Notes: a model not told the origin generated them from the letters alone. A stretch of 64,000 bases of DNA from Parapedobacter luteus (GCF_900168055.1 NZ_FUYS01000009.1:62001-126000), one strand, 5' to 3'. Shown: positions 17,176 to 27,196, numbered from the stretch's first letter. Program-made: numbers and translations.

Positions 17176-19512
17176 ATGATCAAGAATTATTTCACAATCG
17201 CCCTGCGAAATCTCTGGAGGACCAGGGGCTACAGCGCACTCAACGTTTTCGGCCTTGCCGTGGGCATAGCCGCGGCATCGCTTATTTTCCTTTGGATTGC
17301 CGACGAAATGGGATACGACAACCATTTTCTCGACAAGGAACATATCTACATCACCAAATCAAAACAGGGCGGGGATGCCCACTCCGGCCTCTTAGGTCCG
17401 GCAATGAAGGCCGATATCCCCGGAATCAAACACGTTGCACGGGCAAATTGGAGGGGCTCATATTTATTCACGGTAGGCGACAACGGCATTTACCAGAACG
17501 GTCACATTGCCGACCCCGAATTTATGGATATTTTCTCTTTGGAATTTGTAGAAGGCAGCAAGGCCACGGCCATGGATAGCCCCAATGACCTGGTCATCTC
17601 GCAATCTGCCGCCAAACGTCTCTTCGGCGACGTGCCCGCACTTGGCAAATCGGTGCGCGTCAACGGGAAGGAGGACTATATGGTCTCCGGCGTGGTAAAA
17701 GACTTGCCTACCAACAGCACGATCCAGTTTGACTGGCTTGTGCCATTCGAAACGTTTGAAAAAGAAAACGCCTGGGTCAGGGATTGGCGCAATGCCGTGG
17801 TCATGACTTATGTCCGGCTGGAACCCACAGCAGCTATAGCTGACGTAAACCGCATGCTCAATGATTTGGTCTCGCGTAAAACAGGTAATGCCGATGCTGG
17901 CAATTTCCTCTATCCGATGGAGCGCTGGCGGCTGTACAATAGTTTCGACGAGGAGGGCAACGAACAGGAAGGCCGCATGAAGTATGTCCGGCTGTTTAGC
18001 CTGATTGCGTGGGTGGTACTGGTGATTGCCTGCATCAATTTCATGAACCTTGCCACCGCACGTTCTGAAAAACGCGCCAAGGAAGTCAGCATGCGCAAGG
18101 TCGTCGGTGCATCAAAAGTCTCGCTCATCGGCCGTTTTCTGGGAGAGTCAATTATTCTGGCGGCGATAGCCGGCTTGCTGGCGATTGGACTCATTTTTTT
18201 GACTATCGGTGCGTTCAACAGCCTGGTCGAGAAGGAATTGGTGGTCGACCTGCTTAAACCCTCTCACCGCTACTTCCTCATCAGCATCGTTTTGGCCTGC
18301 GGCATCCTGTCGGGCATATATCCCGCATTTTACCTTTCCGCATTCAATCCGATAACGACGCTGAAAGGGGCCAAGCAAAATGTGGGCGCGACAGGGTTTA
18401 TACGGCGTGGGTTGGTGATATTGCAATATACCGCCTCGATTACACTCATCATCTGCACGGTCGTCATCTTCCAGCAGATCCAGCATGTGAAAGGCCGCGA
18501 CCTGGGGTTTGAACGCAGCCAGGTGGTCACCGTGCCGTTACGTGGCGAAATGACCAAGCGCTACGATGCCATTAAACAACAACTCATGGCCACGGGTAAT
18601 GTGGAAAGTATCGGGTTGAGCAGCGGAAGCGTCCTTCATATCGGGGTACGGACCGGCATGGACTGGGCAGGGAAGGACCCAAACGAACAGGTGACGTTGT
18701 ACTACCAATGGGCCGATGATGGTTTTATCCCGACGATGGGCATGGAACTGGCGGATGGCCGTAACTTCCGGCCGGGGATGCTGGGCGACAGCAGCAGTAT
18801 CATCATCAACGAAGCTTTCGCTAAACATATAAGCCCTGACGGCAAGGCCGCCGGGAAAACGGTCTATTGGGACGGCGATCCGTACCTCGTCGCCGGGGTG
18901 GTGAAAGACTTTATATACAATGATGTTTATGCGCCTGCGGCACCGGTTTTCTTCCGTCCTTTTAACCTATCGGGAGGGCTATTGAACATCAAGACAAGTG
19001 TGGGTGCGGATCTCCCGAAAACCGTTTCCCAGATTGAAGAAATCATGAAGGTGAATAATCCGGGTTATCCGTTCGAATATGGTTTTCTGGATGAACAGTT
19101 CAATGAGATATTCAAGTCCGAGATGCTTATCCAGAAACTGGCGGGCGTATTTGCCATGCTGTCCATCATCATCTCCTGCCTCGGCCTGTTCGGCCTCGCG
19201 GCTTTCACTGCCGAACGGCGTACCAAGGAGATGGGCATCCGCAAGGTGCTCGGTGCATCCGTTGCGTCCTTGGTGGGATTGCTCAACCGTGAATTTGTCG
19301 TGCTCGTACTGATTTCGTGCACCGTGGCATTTTCGGTCGCGTGGTGGGTCATGAGCGATTGGCTGGGCAACTACCAATACCGCACCGACCTGCATTGGTG
19401 GGTGTTCGGGCTGGCAGGCGTGGGTGCACTGCTTATTGCCCTTGTTACCGTGAGTTCGCAGGCCGTCAGGGCGGCACTTGCCAATCCGGTGGAATCATTG
19501 CGCGATGAGTGA
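17176..19512 (+). CDS. FtsX/MacB-like ABC permease (copy 7)
   Basis: 778 residues, the shortest intact copy; the first periplasmic domain is the part that is reduced (KSKQGGDAHSGLLGPAMKAD follows helix 1 quickly). Membrane and loop motifs are present: RAKEVSMRKVVGASKVSL in FtsX one and RTKEMGIRKVLGASVASL in FtsX two. The last helices (VAWWVMSDWLGNYQYRTDLH) are only distantly like the common C-terminus, as in copy 6. A 182-base gap precedes it, so whether it is read from the copy 4 promoter or from one of its own is not clear; no matching sigma-54 region is present. Confidence 0.92.
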   Translation: MIKNYFTIALRNLWRTRGYSALNVFGLAVGIAAASLIFLWIADEMGYDNHFLDKEHIYITKSKQGGDAHSGLLGPAMKADIPGIKHVARANWRGSYLFTVGDNGIYQNGHIADPEFMDIFSLEFVEGSKATAMDSPNDLVISQSAAKRLFGDVPALGKSVRVNGKEDYMVSGVVKDLPTNSTIQFDWLVPFETFEKENAWVRDWRNAVVMTYVRLEPTAAIADVNRMLNDLVSRKTGNADAGNFLYPMERWRLYNSFDEEGNEQEGRMKYVRLFSLIAWVVLVIACINFMNLATARSEKRAKEVSMRKVVGASKVSLIGRFLGESIILAAIAGLLAIGLIFLTIGAFNSLVEKELVVDLLKPSHRYFLISIVLACGILSGIYPAFYLSAFNPITTLKGAKQNVGATGFIRRGLVILQYTASITLIICTVVIFQQIQHVKGRDLGFERSQVVTVPLRGEMTKRYDAIKQQLMATGNVESIGLSSGSVLHIGVRTGMDWAGKDPNEQVTLYYQWADDGFIPTMGMELADGRNFRPGMLGDSSSIIINEAFAKHISPDGKAAGKTVYWDGDPYLVAGVVKDFIYNDVYAPAAPVFFRPFNLSGGLLNIKTSVGADLPKTVSQIEEIMKVNNPGYPFEYGFLDEQFNEIFKSEMLIQKLAGVFAMLSIIISCLGLFGLAAFTAERRTKEMGIRKVLGASVASLVGLLNREFVVLVLISCTVAFSVAWWVMSDWLGNYQYRTDLHWWVFGLAGVGALLIALVTVSSQAVRAALANPVESLRDE

Positions 19513-19581
19513 TGAAATGGGATAAAGAATAGGAAAACCATCCGCCAAAGCGGATAGCTAAAATCTCAAAAAGTAAACAAA

Positions 19582-21981
19582 ATGCTTACAAACCACTTCA
19601 AAATCGCCTGGCGCAACCTCGTGCGGGGCAAGGTATTTTCTGCCATCAACATTATGGGCCTAGCCCTTGGGCTAACCGCCTTTCTCTTGCTTGCGCTATA
19701 CGTAAACGACGAGCTGAATTATGATCGCTTCCATGAAAAGGCCGATCGGATTTACCGGGTGTCTCGGGAGTTCCTGTCCGACGATGGGTCGACAAGCCTG
19801 CACCTGGCCCAACTGGCCCCACCTTATGGGCCGTTAATTGCGCAGGATTTCCCCGAAATAGAACGCGTAGTGCGGACGCTGCAGACGAGTGCAACCATTC
19901 GGTACGGCGAAAACGTGTTCAACGAAGATCGGATATTTTTTGCCGAGGATGGCTTCTTTGACGTTTTCACCGTGGATGTGACCCGAGGGGATGCCCATAC
20001 GGCCCTGAAAGATCCGTATACTATACTCATGTCGGCTCCCACGGCCAAAAAATATTTCGGCGACACGGATCCTGTAGGTAAGACCGTGCGTGTAAACAAC
20101 CAGGCGGAATTCATGGTATCGGGGGTATTCGCCTCCCTGCCGTCCCAGTCGACCATGCACCCTGATATGCTGATATCGTTCGCTACACTGAACGACGAGG
20201 CCATCTACGGCACGGAGAACCTTCGGACCAACTGGGGCAATAACGCCTTCAACACCTACCTGCTGCTCCCTGAAGGGTACGACCCCCAGCGATTAATCGA
20301 TGCCTTTCCGGCCTTTCAGGACAAACATATGGGCGAACATACGTCGAAGTATTCGTTATTGCACCTGATGAAGCTAACGGACATCCACCTACATTCGCAT
20401 ACCGACTCGGAAATCGAACCGACATCGGATATCCGGTACGTATATTTCTTTTCGGCCATCGCGCTTTTCATCCTCATCATCGCCTGCATTAATTACATGA
20501 ACCTCACCACGGCCCGTTCGGCCAAGCGGGCCAAAGAGGTGGGCATGCGCAAGGTGGTGGGCGCCCTACGCGGCCAACTAATTCGGCAGTTTCTGGCCGA
20601 ATCGCTCTTGTACACGATTATTGCCACTGCGCTGTCGGTTGCGTTGGTGGCGATTGGCTTGCCGTTGCTGAATGACCTTTCGGGGAAGAGCCTTTCCTTT
20701 GCGGAGGTGCTGACACCTACCTTTGCGTTGGTCCTCCTGGGCATCTCGGCGTTTACCGCACTGGTGGCGGGCAGCTACCCTGCTTTTTTCCTCACGGCTT
20801 TCCAGCCCATCAAGGTGTTCAAGGGCAAAGTGGCTACGGATGTCAAGAAAGGCGTGCTGCAGCAGGTACTCGTCACCGTTCAGTTTTCCATAGCCGTGCT
20901 GCTGATTAGCTGCACCATCATTGTATACCAACAGATGCAACATATACAAGATTTCAAGCTGGGCTACTCCAAGGAACAGGTGGTGCTGATGCCTGCTGCC
21001 GGCGACTCAACGTCCTTTGCGTCCTTCAGGCAGCAGTTGCTCCAGCATAACACCGTTATGGATATCGGCCGTTCTTCACGCATCCCCACCAGCAGGTTGC
21101 TGGACGGCCAGGGGGCCTCGGTAACGCGGGGCGGCGAGCTGGCACCGGTAGGTGCCATCATCAAGGGATTGGCCATCGATGAACGGTTTATTCCTACCTA
21201 CCAAATCGAGCTAGCGGCTGGGCGCAATTTCTCCAATGCGCGTCCGTCTGACCGAACCGGCGCCTTCCTGCTCAACGAAGCGGCTGTGAAAATGCTGGGA
21301 TGGGCTACTCCCGAGGAGGCCATTGGGAACACGTTTGCCTATGGCGACGCGAAGGGTACGATTATCGGCGTGACCAAAAATTTCCATTTTGAATCGCTGC
21401 ACCAGCAGGTGGTGCCGTTGACGATGGGTATGCAGACGGCGGGCTATTCCTGGTGGACAGTTCGTCTCACGGAGGGTGACGCCAGAACCGCCCTGAGCCA
21501 TCTGGAAGCCGTCTGGAAAGCCCACTTTCCGGACAACCCCTTCCGCTATGAATTTCTGGACGACCGGTTCGGCGCGCTGTACGAGCGGGAACAGACACAG
21601 CAACTGCTTTTCGGTATTTTCGCCGGTATCGCCATCTTTATCTCATGCCTGGGGCTTTTGGGACTATCCATGTACATAGCCGAACTGCGCACCAAGGAAA
21701 TCGGCATTCGCAAGGTGCTGGGCGCTTCTGTAAGCAGTGTCGTGCAATTGCTCTCGAAAGATTTCCTTAAGCTGGTGTTTTTTGCCATCGGCATCGCGGC
21801 CCCTCTGGCTTGGTGGCTCATGAACAAGTGGCTGGAAGATTTTGCCTATCGTATCGACGCCCAGTGGTGGATGTTTGCCATGGCCGGAGCCGTGGCCGTG
21901 GTGATTGCATTGGCGACAGTTAGCTGGCAAGCCATCCGCGCAGCGGTGGCCAATCCGGTGGACAGCCTTAGGGATGAATGA
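19582..21981 (+). CDS. FtsX/MacB-like ABC permease (copy 8)
   Basis: 799 residues, beginning MLTNHFKIAWRNLVRGKVFS. It follows copy 7 by 69 bases; the gap has a small hairpin (ATCCGCCAAAGCGGAT) and no recognisable promoter. FtsX-one loop RAKEVGMRKVVGALRGQL; FtsX-two loop RTKEIGIRKVLGASVSSV. The C-terminus returns to the common form (LAWWLMNKWLEDFAYRIDAQ). The first periplasmic domain contains the widespread segment YSLLHLMKLTDIHLHSHTDS before helix 2, like KLQPLxDIHLHS in copy 6, a family landmark for the border between the periplasmic domain and the membrane. Confidence 0.92.
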   Translation: MLTNHFKIAWRNLVRGKVFSAINIMGLALGLTAFLLLALYVNDELNYDRFHEKADRIYRVSREFLSDDGSTSLHLAQLAPPYGPLIAQDFPEIERVVRTLQTSATIRYGENVFNEDRIFFAEDGFFDVFTVDVTRGDAHTALKDPYTILMSAPTAKKYFGDTDPVGKTVRVNNQAEFMVSGVFASLPSQSTMHPDMLISFATLNDEAIYGTENLRTNWGNNAFNTYLLLPEGYDPQRLIDAFPAFQDKHMGEHTSKYSLLHLMKLTDIHLHSHTDSEIEPTSDIRYVYFFSAIALFILIIACINYMNLTTARSAKRAKEVGMRKVVGALRGQLIRQFLAESLLYTIIATALSVALVAIGLPLLNDLSGKSLSFAEVLTPTFALVLLGISAFTALVAGSYPAFFLTAFQPIKVFKGKVATDVKKGVLQQVLVTVQFSIAVLLISCTIIVYQQMQHIQDFKLGYSKEQVVLMPAAGDSTSFASFRQQLLQHNTVMDIGRSSRIPTSRLLDGQGASVTRGGELAPVGAIIKGLAIDERFIPTYQIELAAGRNFSNARPSDRTGAFLLNEAAVKMLGWATPEEAIGNTFAYGDAKGTIIGVTKNFHFESLHQQVVPLTMGMQTAGYSWWTVRLTEGDARTALSHLEAVWKAHFPDNPFRYEFLDDRFGALYEREQTQQLLFGIFAGIAIFISCLGLLGLSMYIAELRTKEIGIRKVLGASVSSVVQLLSKDFLKLVFFAIGIAAPLAWWLMNKWLEDFAYRIDAQWWMFAMAGAVAVVIALATVSWQAIRAAVANPVDSLRDE

Positions 21982-22001
21982 TTTTGCAATAAGCCAGAAA
22001 G

Positions 22002-24437
22002 ATGATCAAGAACTATTTCAAAACCACATTGCGCCACCTCTGGCGCAACCGTCTCTTTACCGCATTGAATATGCTGGGCCTCGCCATCGGCATCAGTGCC
22101 TGCTGGATGATTTACCGCATCGTTGACCACGAGTTCAGCTATGATGCTAAATTACCCAATAAGGAAAACATCTATCAAGTCATCTCCGCTTTTTCAAGCG
22201 ATGATAAAATGGGCGGGGTAGGTGCGCCGCTGTACCAAGGAATCAGGGCTGAAATCCCGGGATTGGAACAGGTGGTCCCCGTATTTTACCAATGGGTGAA
22301 CAGCGCTGAAATCAAACGTGATGGCAATGAAATTTTTGTAAAGGAAGATCCGCAAAAGGTGATCGCCACGGATGTTTCTTATTTTAACATGCTGCCGTAT
22401 ACGTGGCTTGCGGGAGACAAGGCAACAGCGCTGAATGCACCGGGAAATGTGGTGCTTACCCAAAGCCGGGCCAAAGAATATTTCCCTGGAGCCAATCCGG
22501 AGCACATCGTGGGCCAAACCATCCAGTATTACGGACGGGATACCGTGCGGCGGACCGTAACCGGCGTGGTGGCCGATTACGACATGCCTTCCGAATTTAC
22601 CGCGCAGGAATTTTTTGCGCTGCGTGAGCAAACGTACGAAATGTATATGTGGACCAACACCAACGGCAGTGATAAACTTTTCCTGCAACTCAAACCGGAA
22701 ACGGATGTGGAAGCCACATTGCAACTGATCAACGAGCTTGATGCGCGGCATTGGAAAGCTTTTGCGGAAGAACGGGGAAGTGAGCTGCAACGGGGTAAAA
22801 CCTATGAGCTGCTGCCCGTAAATGACATTCATTTCGCGACCGGTGTAAGCGACTACTTCGGTGTCCCCAAGACGAGCAAGCCGGTGCTGTACGGCCTGGT
22901 CGGTATCGGCGCCTTTCTGCTGATCCTCGCCTGCATCAACTACATCAACATGAGCGTGGCGCAGATTCCTGTACGGGCGAAGGAGATAGGCGTACGGAAG
23001 ACGCTTGGCGGAGGCCGGTCGCACCTGATCGCCCAGTTTCTAAGTGAAACAGCGGTAACCGCTTTTATCGCCTCCATCCTTGCTTTCGCGTTCAGCCGAT
23101 TGGGGTTTGTGGTATTGGATGACATCATTCCGGCAGGCGCGACACCCTACGGTGGCGTTTTGCTATTTTTTGTCTTCACGCTCGGCGTGGTGTTGTTCAT
23201 CACCGTGTGCGCCGGCCTCTACCCGAGTTGGCTCATTGCGAGGGTAAAAACCGTCGTCGTGTTGAAAAATTCTAAACTGAGCGCACTGCCGGGCCGGTTC
23301 AGCCTGCAAAAAGTGCTGATTGTTTTCCAGTTTTTCATTGCGCTGGTCTTTATCACGTGTACGATTATCGTCGGTGCGCAATTGCGTCATACACTGAAAG
23401 CCGATATGGGGTTCAACAAAGACGCTATTGTGCTGGTGAGTGTCCCCTGGAAATACCTGAGCGATCCACGCTACCGCGACAAGCAATTCACGCTATTGGG
23501 CGAGCTCCGGAACATCCCGGGGGTCGAAAATGCTGCATTGGGAACAATTCCGCTCGCTCCGGGAGGTTCATTTGCGCCGTTTCAGTATGACGCCGCCGGA
23601 GAGCATATGGTGGAAAGGAAATGGATAGACTCGGCCTACCTGGGTTTGTATGGGATGGAACTGCTGGCCGGGCGCAACATCCGCCAGACCGACACCGTCA
23701 GTGAATACATCATCAACGAGTCTGCTGCCAGACTCTTTGGCTTCGCCACGCCTCAGGATGCCATCGGCCAGCCATTCGCGCAACGAGGCAACAGCCAGCA
23801 CGCCATCGTAGGGGTGGTGAAAGATTTCCATACGCTGGATTTTTATACACCGATCGGGCCACTGGCATTGATGTCGGAAAAAAGCCAGCTGTATACGTTC
23901 AACATCAAGCTGAACGGCCGGAGTCCGGGGCAACAATGGCAGGCAACGCTAAATGCCGTGGCGGAGCAATGGAGCAGTTTTTATCCGGCCCATTCGTTTC
24001 AATACCGCTTCTATGACGAAGCACTGCAGGCGCTGTACCAGCAGGAACGGCAGATCGCCAAACTGATTAACCTGGCCACGGCAATTGCGATCTTTGTCAG
24101 CTGTCTTGGCCTGTTTGGCCTGGCTACGCTCACGGCCTTCCAACGCACCAAAGAAATCGGTATCCGCAAGGTTCTGGGCGCGTCCGTAGCAAGTATCGTC
24201 CGATTATTTTCGCTGGACTACGTAAAACTGATTGCCATTGCGCTGGTGATCGCTTCACCCCTTGCCTGGTGGGCGATGAGTGAATGGCTGGAGGATTTTG
24301 CCTACCGAATCGACATCGCGTGGTGGATGTTTGCCTTGGCTGGTTTGTCCGCAATAGTGATTGCCCTACTCACGGTGAGCTGGCAAGTGATACGGGCGGC
24401 CGTGGCCAATCCTGTGGATGCACTGCGGGATGAATAA
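22002..24437 (+). CDS. FtsX/MacB-like ABC permease (copy 9, sister of copy 5)
   Basis: 811 residues, 20 bases after copy 8 and so in the same operon. From the opening (RHLWRNRLFTALNMLGLAIG) through KMGGVGAPLYQGI, MWTNTNGSD and the FtsX-one loop KEIGVRKTLGGGRSHLIAQF it is clearly closest to copy 5, although three other permeases lie between them; copy 5 and copy 9 are thus an older or relocated duplicate. The ending is ANPVDALRDE with a diverged helix 7 (KLIAIALVIASPLAWWAMSE). It is the last permease of the first block. A bulged hairpin (24434-24462) follows the stop. Confidence 0.92.
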   Translation: MIKNYFKTTLRHLWRNRLFTALNMLGLAIGISACWMIYRIVDHEFSYDAKLPNKENIYQVISAFSSDDKMGGVGAPLYQGIRAEIPGLEQVVPVFYQWVNSAEIKRDGNEIFVKEDPQKVIATDVSYFNMLPYTWLAGDKATALNAPGNVVLTQSRAKEYFPGANPEHIVGQTIQYYGRDTVRRTVTGVVADYDMPSEFTAQEFFALREQTYEMYMWTNTNGSDKLFLQLKPETDVEATLQLINELDARHWKAFAEERGSELQRGKTYELLPVNDIHFATGVSDYFGVPKTSKPVLYGLVGIGAFLLILACINYINMSVAQIPVRAKEIGVRKTLGGGRSHLIAQFLSETAVTAFIASILAFAFSRLGFVVLDDIIPAGATPYGGVLLFFVFTLGVVLFITVCAGLYPSWLIARVKTVVVLKNSKLSALPGRFSLQKVLIVFQFFIALVFITCTIIVGAQLRHTLKADMGFNKDAIVLVSVPWKYLSDPRYRDKQFTLLGELRNIPGVENAALGTIPLAPGGSFAPFQYDAAGEHMVERKWIDSAYLGLYGMELLAGRNIRQTDTVSEYIINESAARLFGFATPQDAIGQPFAQRGNSQHAIVGVVKDFHTLDFYTPIGPLALMSEKSQLYTFNIKLNGRSPGQQWQATLNAVAEQWSSFYPAHSFQYRFYDEALQALYQQERQIAKLINLATAIAIFVSCLGLFGLATLTAFQRTKEIGIRKVLGASVASIVRLFSLDYVKLIAIALVIASPLAWWAMSEWLEDFAYRIDIAWWMFALAGLSAIVIALLTVSWQVIRAAVANPVDALRDE

Positions 24438-24462
24438 ATGGGTCGGCAGCGACCATTTATCT
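24434..24462 (+). terminator. Possible weak terminator after permease run
   Basis: ATAAATGGGTCG and CGACCATTTAT pair around a GCAG loop with one bulged G. There is no real T tract (TATCTTC follows), so this is a weak candidate for the end of the long permease transcript. Confidence 0.35.
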
Positions 24463-24546
24463 TCACCATGAAGGCTTTATCGGCTCTCCTTGCATATTGT
24501 CGAAAAACGCCGAACCCGTAGCAATATCCCTTTAGCTTTGCTAAAA

Positions 24547-24762
24547 ATGGATACGATAATGAAAAAGAAAGCTATTGACTCGCCCAGCGATTATATGGAA
24601 ATGTTTGCGCGCTTGGCTGAAGCACGTGCGTCCATGCATAAGCAACAGGAGGCATCAGCGATGCCCAAGCACGATGTCCCCGTTAAGCAAATCAACGCAG
24701 AGCGGTTCCACGACTTCCCGCCATTGGAAGCTCATTTATTTTCTTTGCTTGCCCTCGACTAG
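24547..24762 (+). CDS. Small unrecognised protein (71 residues)
   Basis: I do not recognise this protein. It is charged and probably cytoplasmic: MDTIMKKKAIDSPSDYMEMF, then a helical stretch ARLAEARASMHKQQEAS and a C-terminus with FHDFPPLEAHLFSLLALD. A TAGCTTTG -7 box at 24533-24540 puts the transcript start at about the first ATG (24547); the second ATG at 24559 is also possible. Its TAG touches the ATG of the next gene, so the two are translationally coupled. It may be a regulator or a partner of the envelope protein that follows; nothing in the sequence proves this. Confidence 0.5.
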   Translation: MDTIMKKKAIDSPSDYMEMFARLAEARASMHKQQEASAMPKHDVPVKQINAERFHDFPPLEAHLFSLLALD

Positions 24763-26226
24763 ATGAGACACTTCATAAACGTCTTGGCTTCGTTGGCGAG
24801 GGCGACGAAACCGGTTTGGGCTGGCCTCTGCCTATTGCTGCCCCTTTTTGCCGTGACCGGGTACGGGCAAACGAAGGAACAGGGCACCAGGGGAAACTAT
24901 CCCATGCAAATTGACCTCCCCTTGCTGGATATGCCTTTCCAACGGGATGCGGCACTGGCCGGGGAACTGTTTGATAGCTACTCCATGCAGCAGGCACTTG
25001 CCGTAACCCAGAACCTGCACCGTGTAAACTACCACTTCAACAACAAGCTCTGGCACGGCATCATCCGCCCTGACAGCAAACGGAAGCATGTGTATAACCG
25101 CATTGCTGCCAATGTTACTTCGGGGTTGGTTGACTATGTATTCACTTATTACGGGGTGGTATTTTCAGCCCAATGGCTGCATGAGGAGTTTCATCGAGCC
25201 GGATTGACCATACGGGGCCTTTCCTCGTACGACGAAACGTATAACCGCCTCAACGGTGGATTGGCCAACGGCTCCGTAAGCCGCGTAAAAGACGAAGACC
25301 TCATCCGGATGAAAAAAGATGCTCCCCAAGAGTTGGTACGTAGTTTTGCTGCTGGAATCGAAAGTGAATTTTTACTGTTACGGGGGCTGCAAAAGGATAA
25401 TTTTTTCGGTGGCGCTAAGCATGCTAACATTGCACTGAACATCCTACTGACAAAGCACGCCATCGACTATGTAAACCAGTTCAAACGGATCGGCTACAAT
25501 GCGAGCATCGACAGTATGAACGCTCATGGGCTGGCGGTGGCCGACCGCGACTTCGTGGGATGGGACTTTACGCCGTGGGTGTACGACCTGCACCGCCCGG
25601 ACGAACCATATGAAGCACGGGGACGGCACCCGAGCGGGGTGGGAATAGACCGCGCTATCAAAACGACGGCGCTGACCGGCGAAGAACTCCGGTATTTGAA
25701 GCGAATGGGCAATCTGCAATACCTCAACTTCGTCTCACCCTTCATGATCGGCATTAACCGCATCCGGTTAAATGACCAGACCGCATTCAACGTTGCGGTA
25801 AGGCACTACCTCAATTCGTTTGGATATGACCTGACGGCCGACTTTTTTATCGACCACCGGGATAAACAATATCTCTTCAGCCTGCATGGGTACCGCAATA
25901 AACATCGCTTACTACCGGGCATTGAGATGGAACGGAGCCCTCATGCGTTTGACCTAATGGGTGACGACCGCTTATTACTGCAGCCGATGGCAATGCTGTG
26001 GCTGCAACCAGGTGATTTTTATGACCGTAGGGCTAGGCCGGGCGGACTGCTGCGGTTGCAGGGGGCTTATTCGCTTGGCAACACCTGGCGTGTGGTCGCT
26101 ACGGCCGAAGCCAAAACCGCGGGCTGGGTGGCGGGCAATCCTTACCTCGATGCGAAAGCGAGCCTCCGCCTCGGGATAGCGGCCTTTTTCCATGCCAACA
26201 ACAGGCGCACTACAGTGTTGATGTGA
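24763..26226 (+). CDS. Exported protein with HExxH motif and barrel-like C-terminus
   Basis: 487 residues. A hydrophobic segment (about 18-34) ending GYGQ looks like a signal peptide. Residues 139-145 read LHEEFHR, a zinc-protease HExxH (H140, E141, H144), and AAGIESEFL gives E200 or E202 as a possible third ligand about 60 residues on, as in gluzincins. A hydrophobic stretch just before the motif (LVDYVFTYYGVVFSAQWL) is unusual for a soluble protease. After about residue 335 alternating polar and hydrophobic runs (VAVRHYLNSFGYDLTADFF and onward) suggest outer-membrane strands. I know no named family, so protease activity is inference. The C-terminus lacks a clear last strand and ends oddly (RRTTVLM); a strand-like continuation exists in another frame, so the end may be frameshifted. 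It is coupled to the small gene before it. Confidence 0.75.
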   Translation: MRHFINVLASLARATKPVWAGLCLLLPLFAVTGYGQTKEQGTRGNYPMQIDLPLLDMPFQRDAALAGELFDSYSMQQALAVTQNLHRVNYHFNNKLWHGIIRPDSKRKHVYNRIAANVTSGLVDYVFTYYGVVFSAQWLHEEFHRAGLTIRGLSSYDETYNRLNGGLANGSVSRVKDEDLIRMKKDAPQELVRSFAAGIESEFLLLRGLQKDNFFGGAKHANIALNILLTKHAIDYVNQFKRIGYNASIDSMNAHGLAVADRDFVGWDFTPWVYDLHRPDEPYEARGRHPSGVGIDRAIKTTALTGEELRYLKRMGNLQYLNFVSPFMIGINRIRLNDQTAFNVAVRHYLNSFGYDLTADFFIDHRDKQYLFSLHGYRNKHRLLPGIEMERSPHAFDLMGDDRLLLQPMAMLWLQPGDFYDRRARPGGLLRLQGAYSLGNTWRVVATAEAKTAGWVAGNPYLDAKASLRLGIAAFFHANNRRTTVLM

Positions 26227-26278
26227 TACGTATCGCTTCGAATCCGGGTGGTCGTCCAGCCAATATTACGAGGCGTCT

Positions 26279-27196
26279 TTATCCACCAGTCAGAAATTTG
26301 GCCAAGATACGTTTCAGTTCAGCAATATCGCCGAATTGCCGCATCAGCCGATCGAGATAATCCGCAGGCACACGCTGATAGGTTTGAACATGCTGGGCTT
26401 CGGACCAACCCTGTTTTGCCGTCTCGAATGCTGCGGGATGGCTTCGGTGCAGGTTGGTAAATGCGGCAGCCATCTGCTCCCGCTCCGGATCAGAAAACCG
26501 GCTACTCACCAACACCGGACCCAGCGGTATCTCCGGAGATTTCCAGACCAGCCGGATAGGGCGATTGGTGGTATCGCGCACAAAATCGGCATAAGCAATG
26601 CTACCGATTGCGCCAAGATCGGCTTTGCCCATGGCTACTTGCCCGGCTGCGGCCTGATGGGTGCCGCCGTATACCACCGTCTTGAATTGCTGCTCGGGGT
26701 ACGCGATGCCCAAGGCAGATAGTGCCATACGCGGCACCAGGTTGCCTGAGGTGGAGCCTTCGCTGACCAACAGCAGCGAAAGTTCGGAAGCATAACGCAC
26801 GATATCGGCCGAGTCAGCTATAAGACCGCCCTGCGGTGCGATGAAAATGCAGCGGTAATTGTCTCCCACGCCACCCGTGGGTGGCTGCCACACGACCAAC
26901 GGCGGCATGCCTGTCGCAGCCGCGGAATCGGCCGCCAGCAGCAGGTACCCGAACGTATTGATAAATGCCAGATCCACTTCATCCCGCTGGATGGCATCCA
27001 CCAACTCGCGGACGCCGGCGTAGCTGGCCACCTTTGCGGTCTGGCCGATGGCTGCGGCGACGACATTAGCCGCCGGACGGATGTTGTTCTCCCGGCTGTT
27101 GCCGGCATATTGATAGGTTGCGACGCGCAATTGGGCGATCCCCTGCATGGGGGTTAAACACCACAACAGAAACAGTAGGTGACTAATCCGTGACAT
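26279..27196 (-). CDS. PhnD-like periplasmic binding protein, orphan
   Basis: 305 residues. Start MSRISHLLFLLWCLTPMQGI gives a clear signal peptide ending IAQ; a longer reading from 27238 is unlikely. The body matches phosphate/phosphite/phosphonate binding proteins: RVATYQYAGN, VRELVDAIQRDEVDLAFIN, SEGSTSGNLVPRMAL, and the tail helix AAAFTNLHRSHPAAF. No PhnC ATPase or PhnE permease gene is nearby, so it is not in a normal phosphonate uptake operon; such orphans often feed a sensor kinase or scavenge a ligand. The start overlaps the end of the serine hydrolase gene by 14 bases, so it is the last gene of the minus-strand operon beginning at 31130. The ligand is not certain. Confidence 0.82.
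   Translation of the reverse strand: MSRISHLLFLLWCLTPMQGIAQLRVATYQYAGNSRENNIRPAANVVAAAIGQTAKVASYAGVRELVDAIQRDEVDLAFINTFGYLLLAADSAAATGMPPLVVWQPPTGGVGDNYRCIFIAPQGGLIADSADIVRYASELSLLLVSEGSTSGNLVPRMALSALGIAYPEQQFKTVVYGGTHQAAAGQVAMGKADLGAIGSIAYADFVRDTTNRPIRLVWKSPEIPLGPVLVSSRFSDPEREQMAAAFTNLHRSHPAAFETAKQGWSEAQHVQTYQRVPADYLDRLMRQFGDIAELKRILAKFLTGG

Noticed and set aside
22194-23024. 276-residue minus-strand open frame inside permease copy 9
   Set aside because: It lies wholly opposite a conserved permease gene and its product is rich in His and Arg with no recognisable domain.
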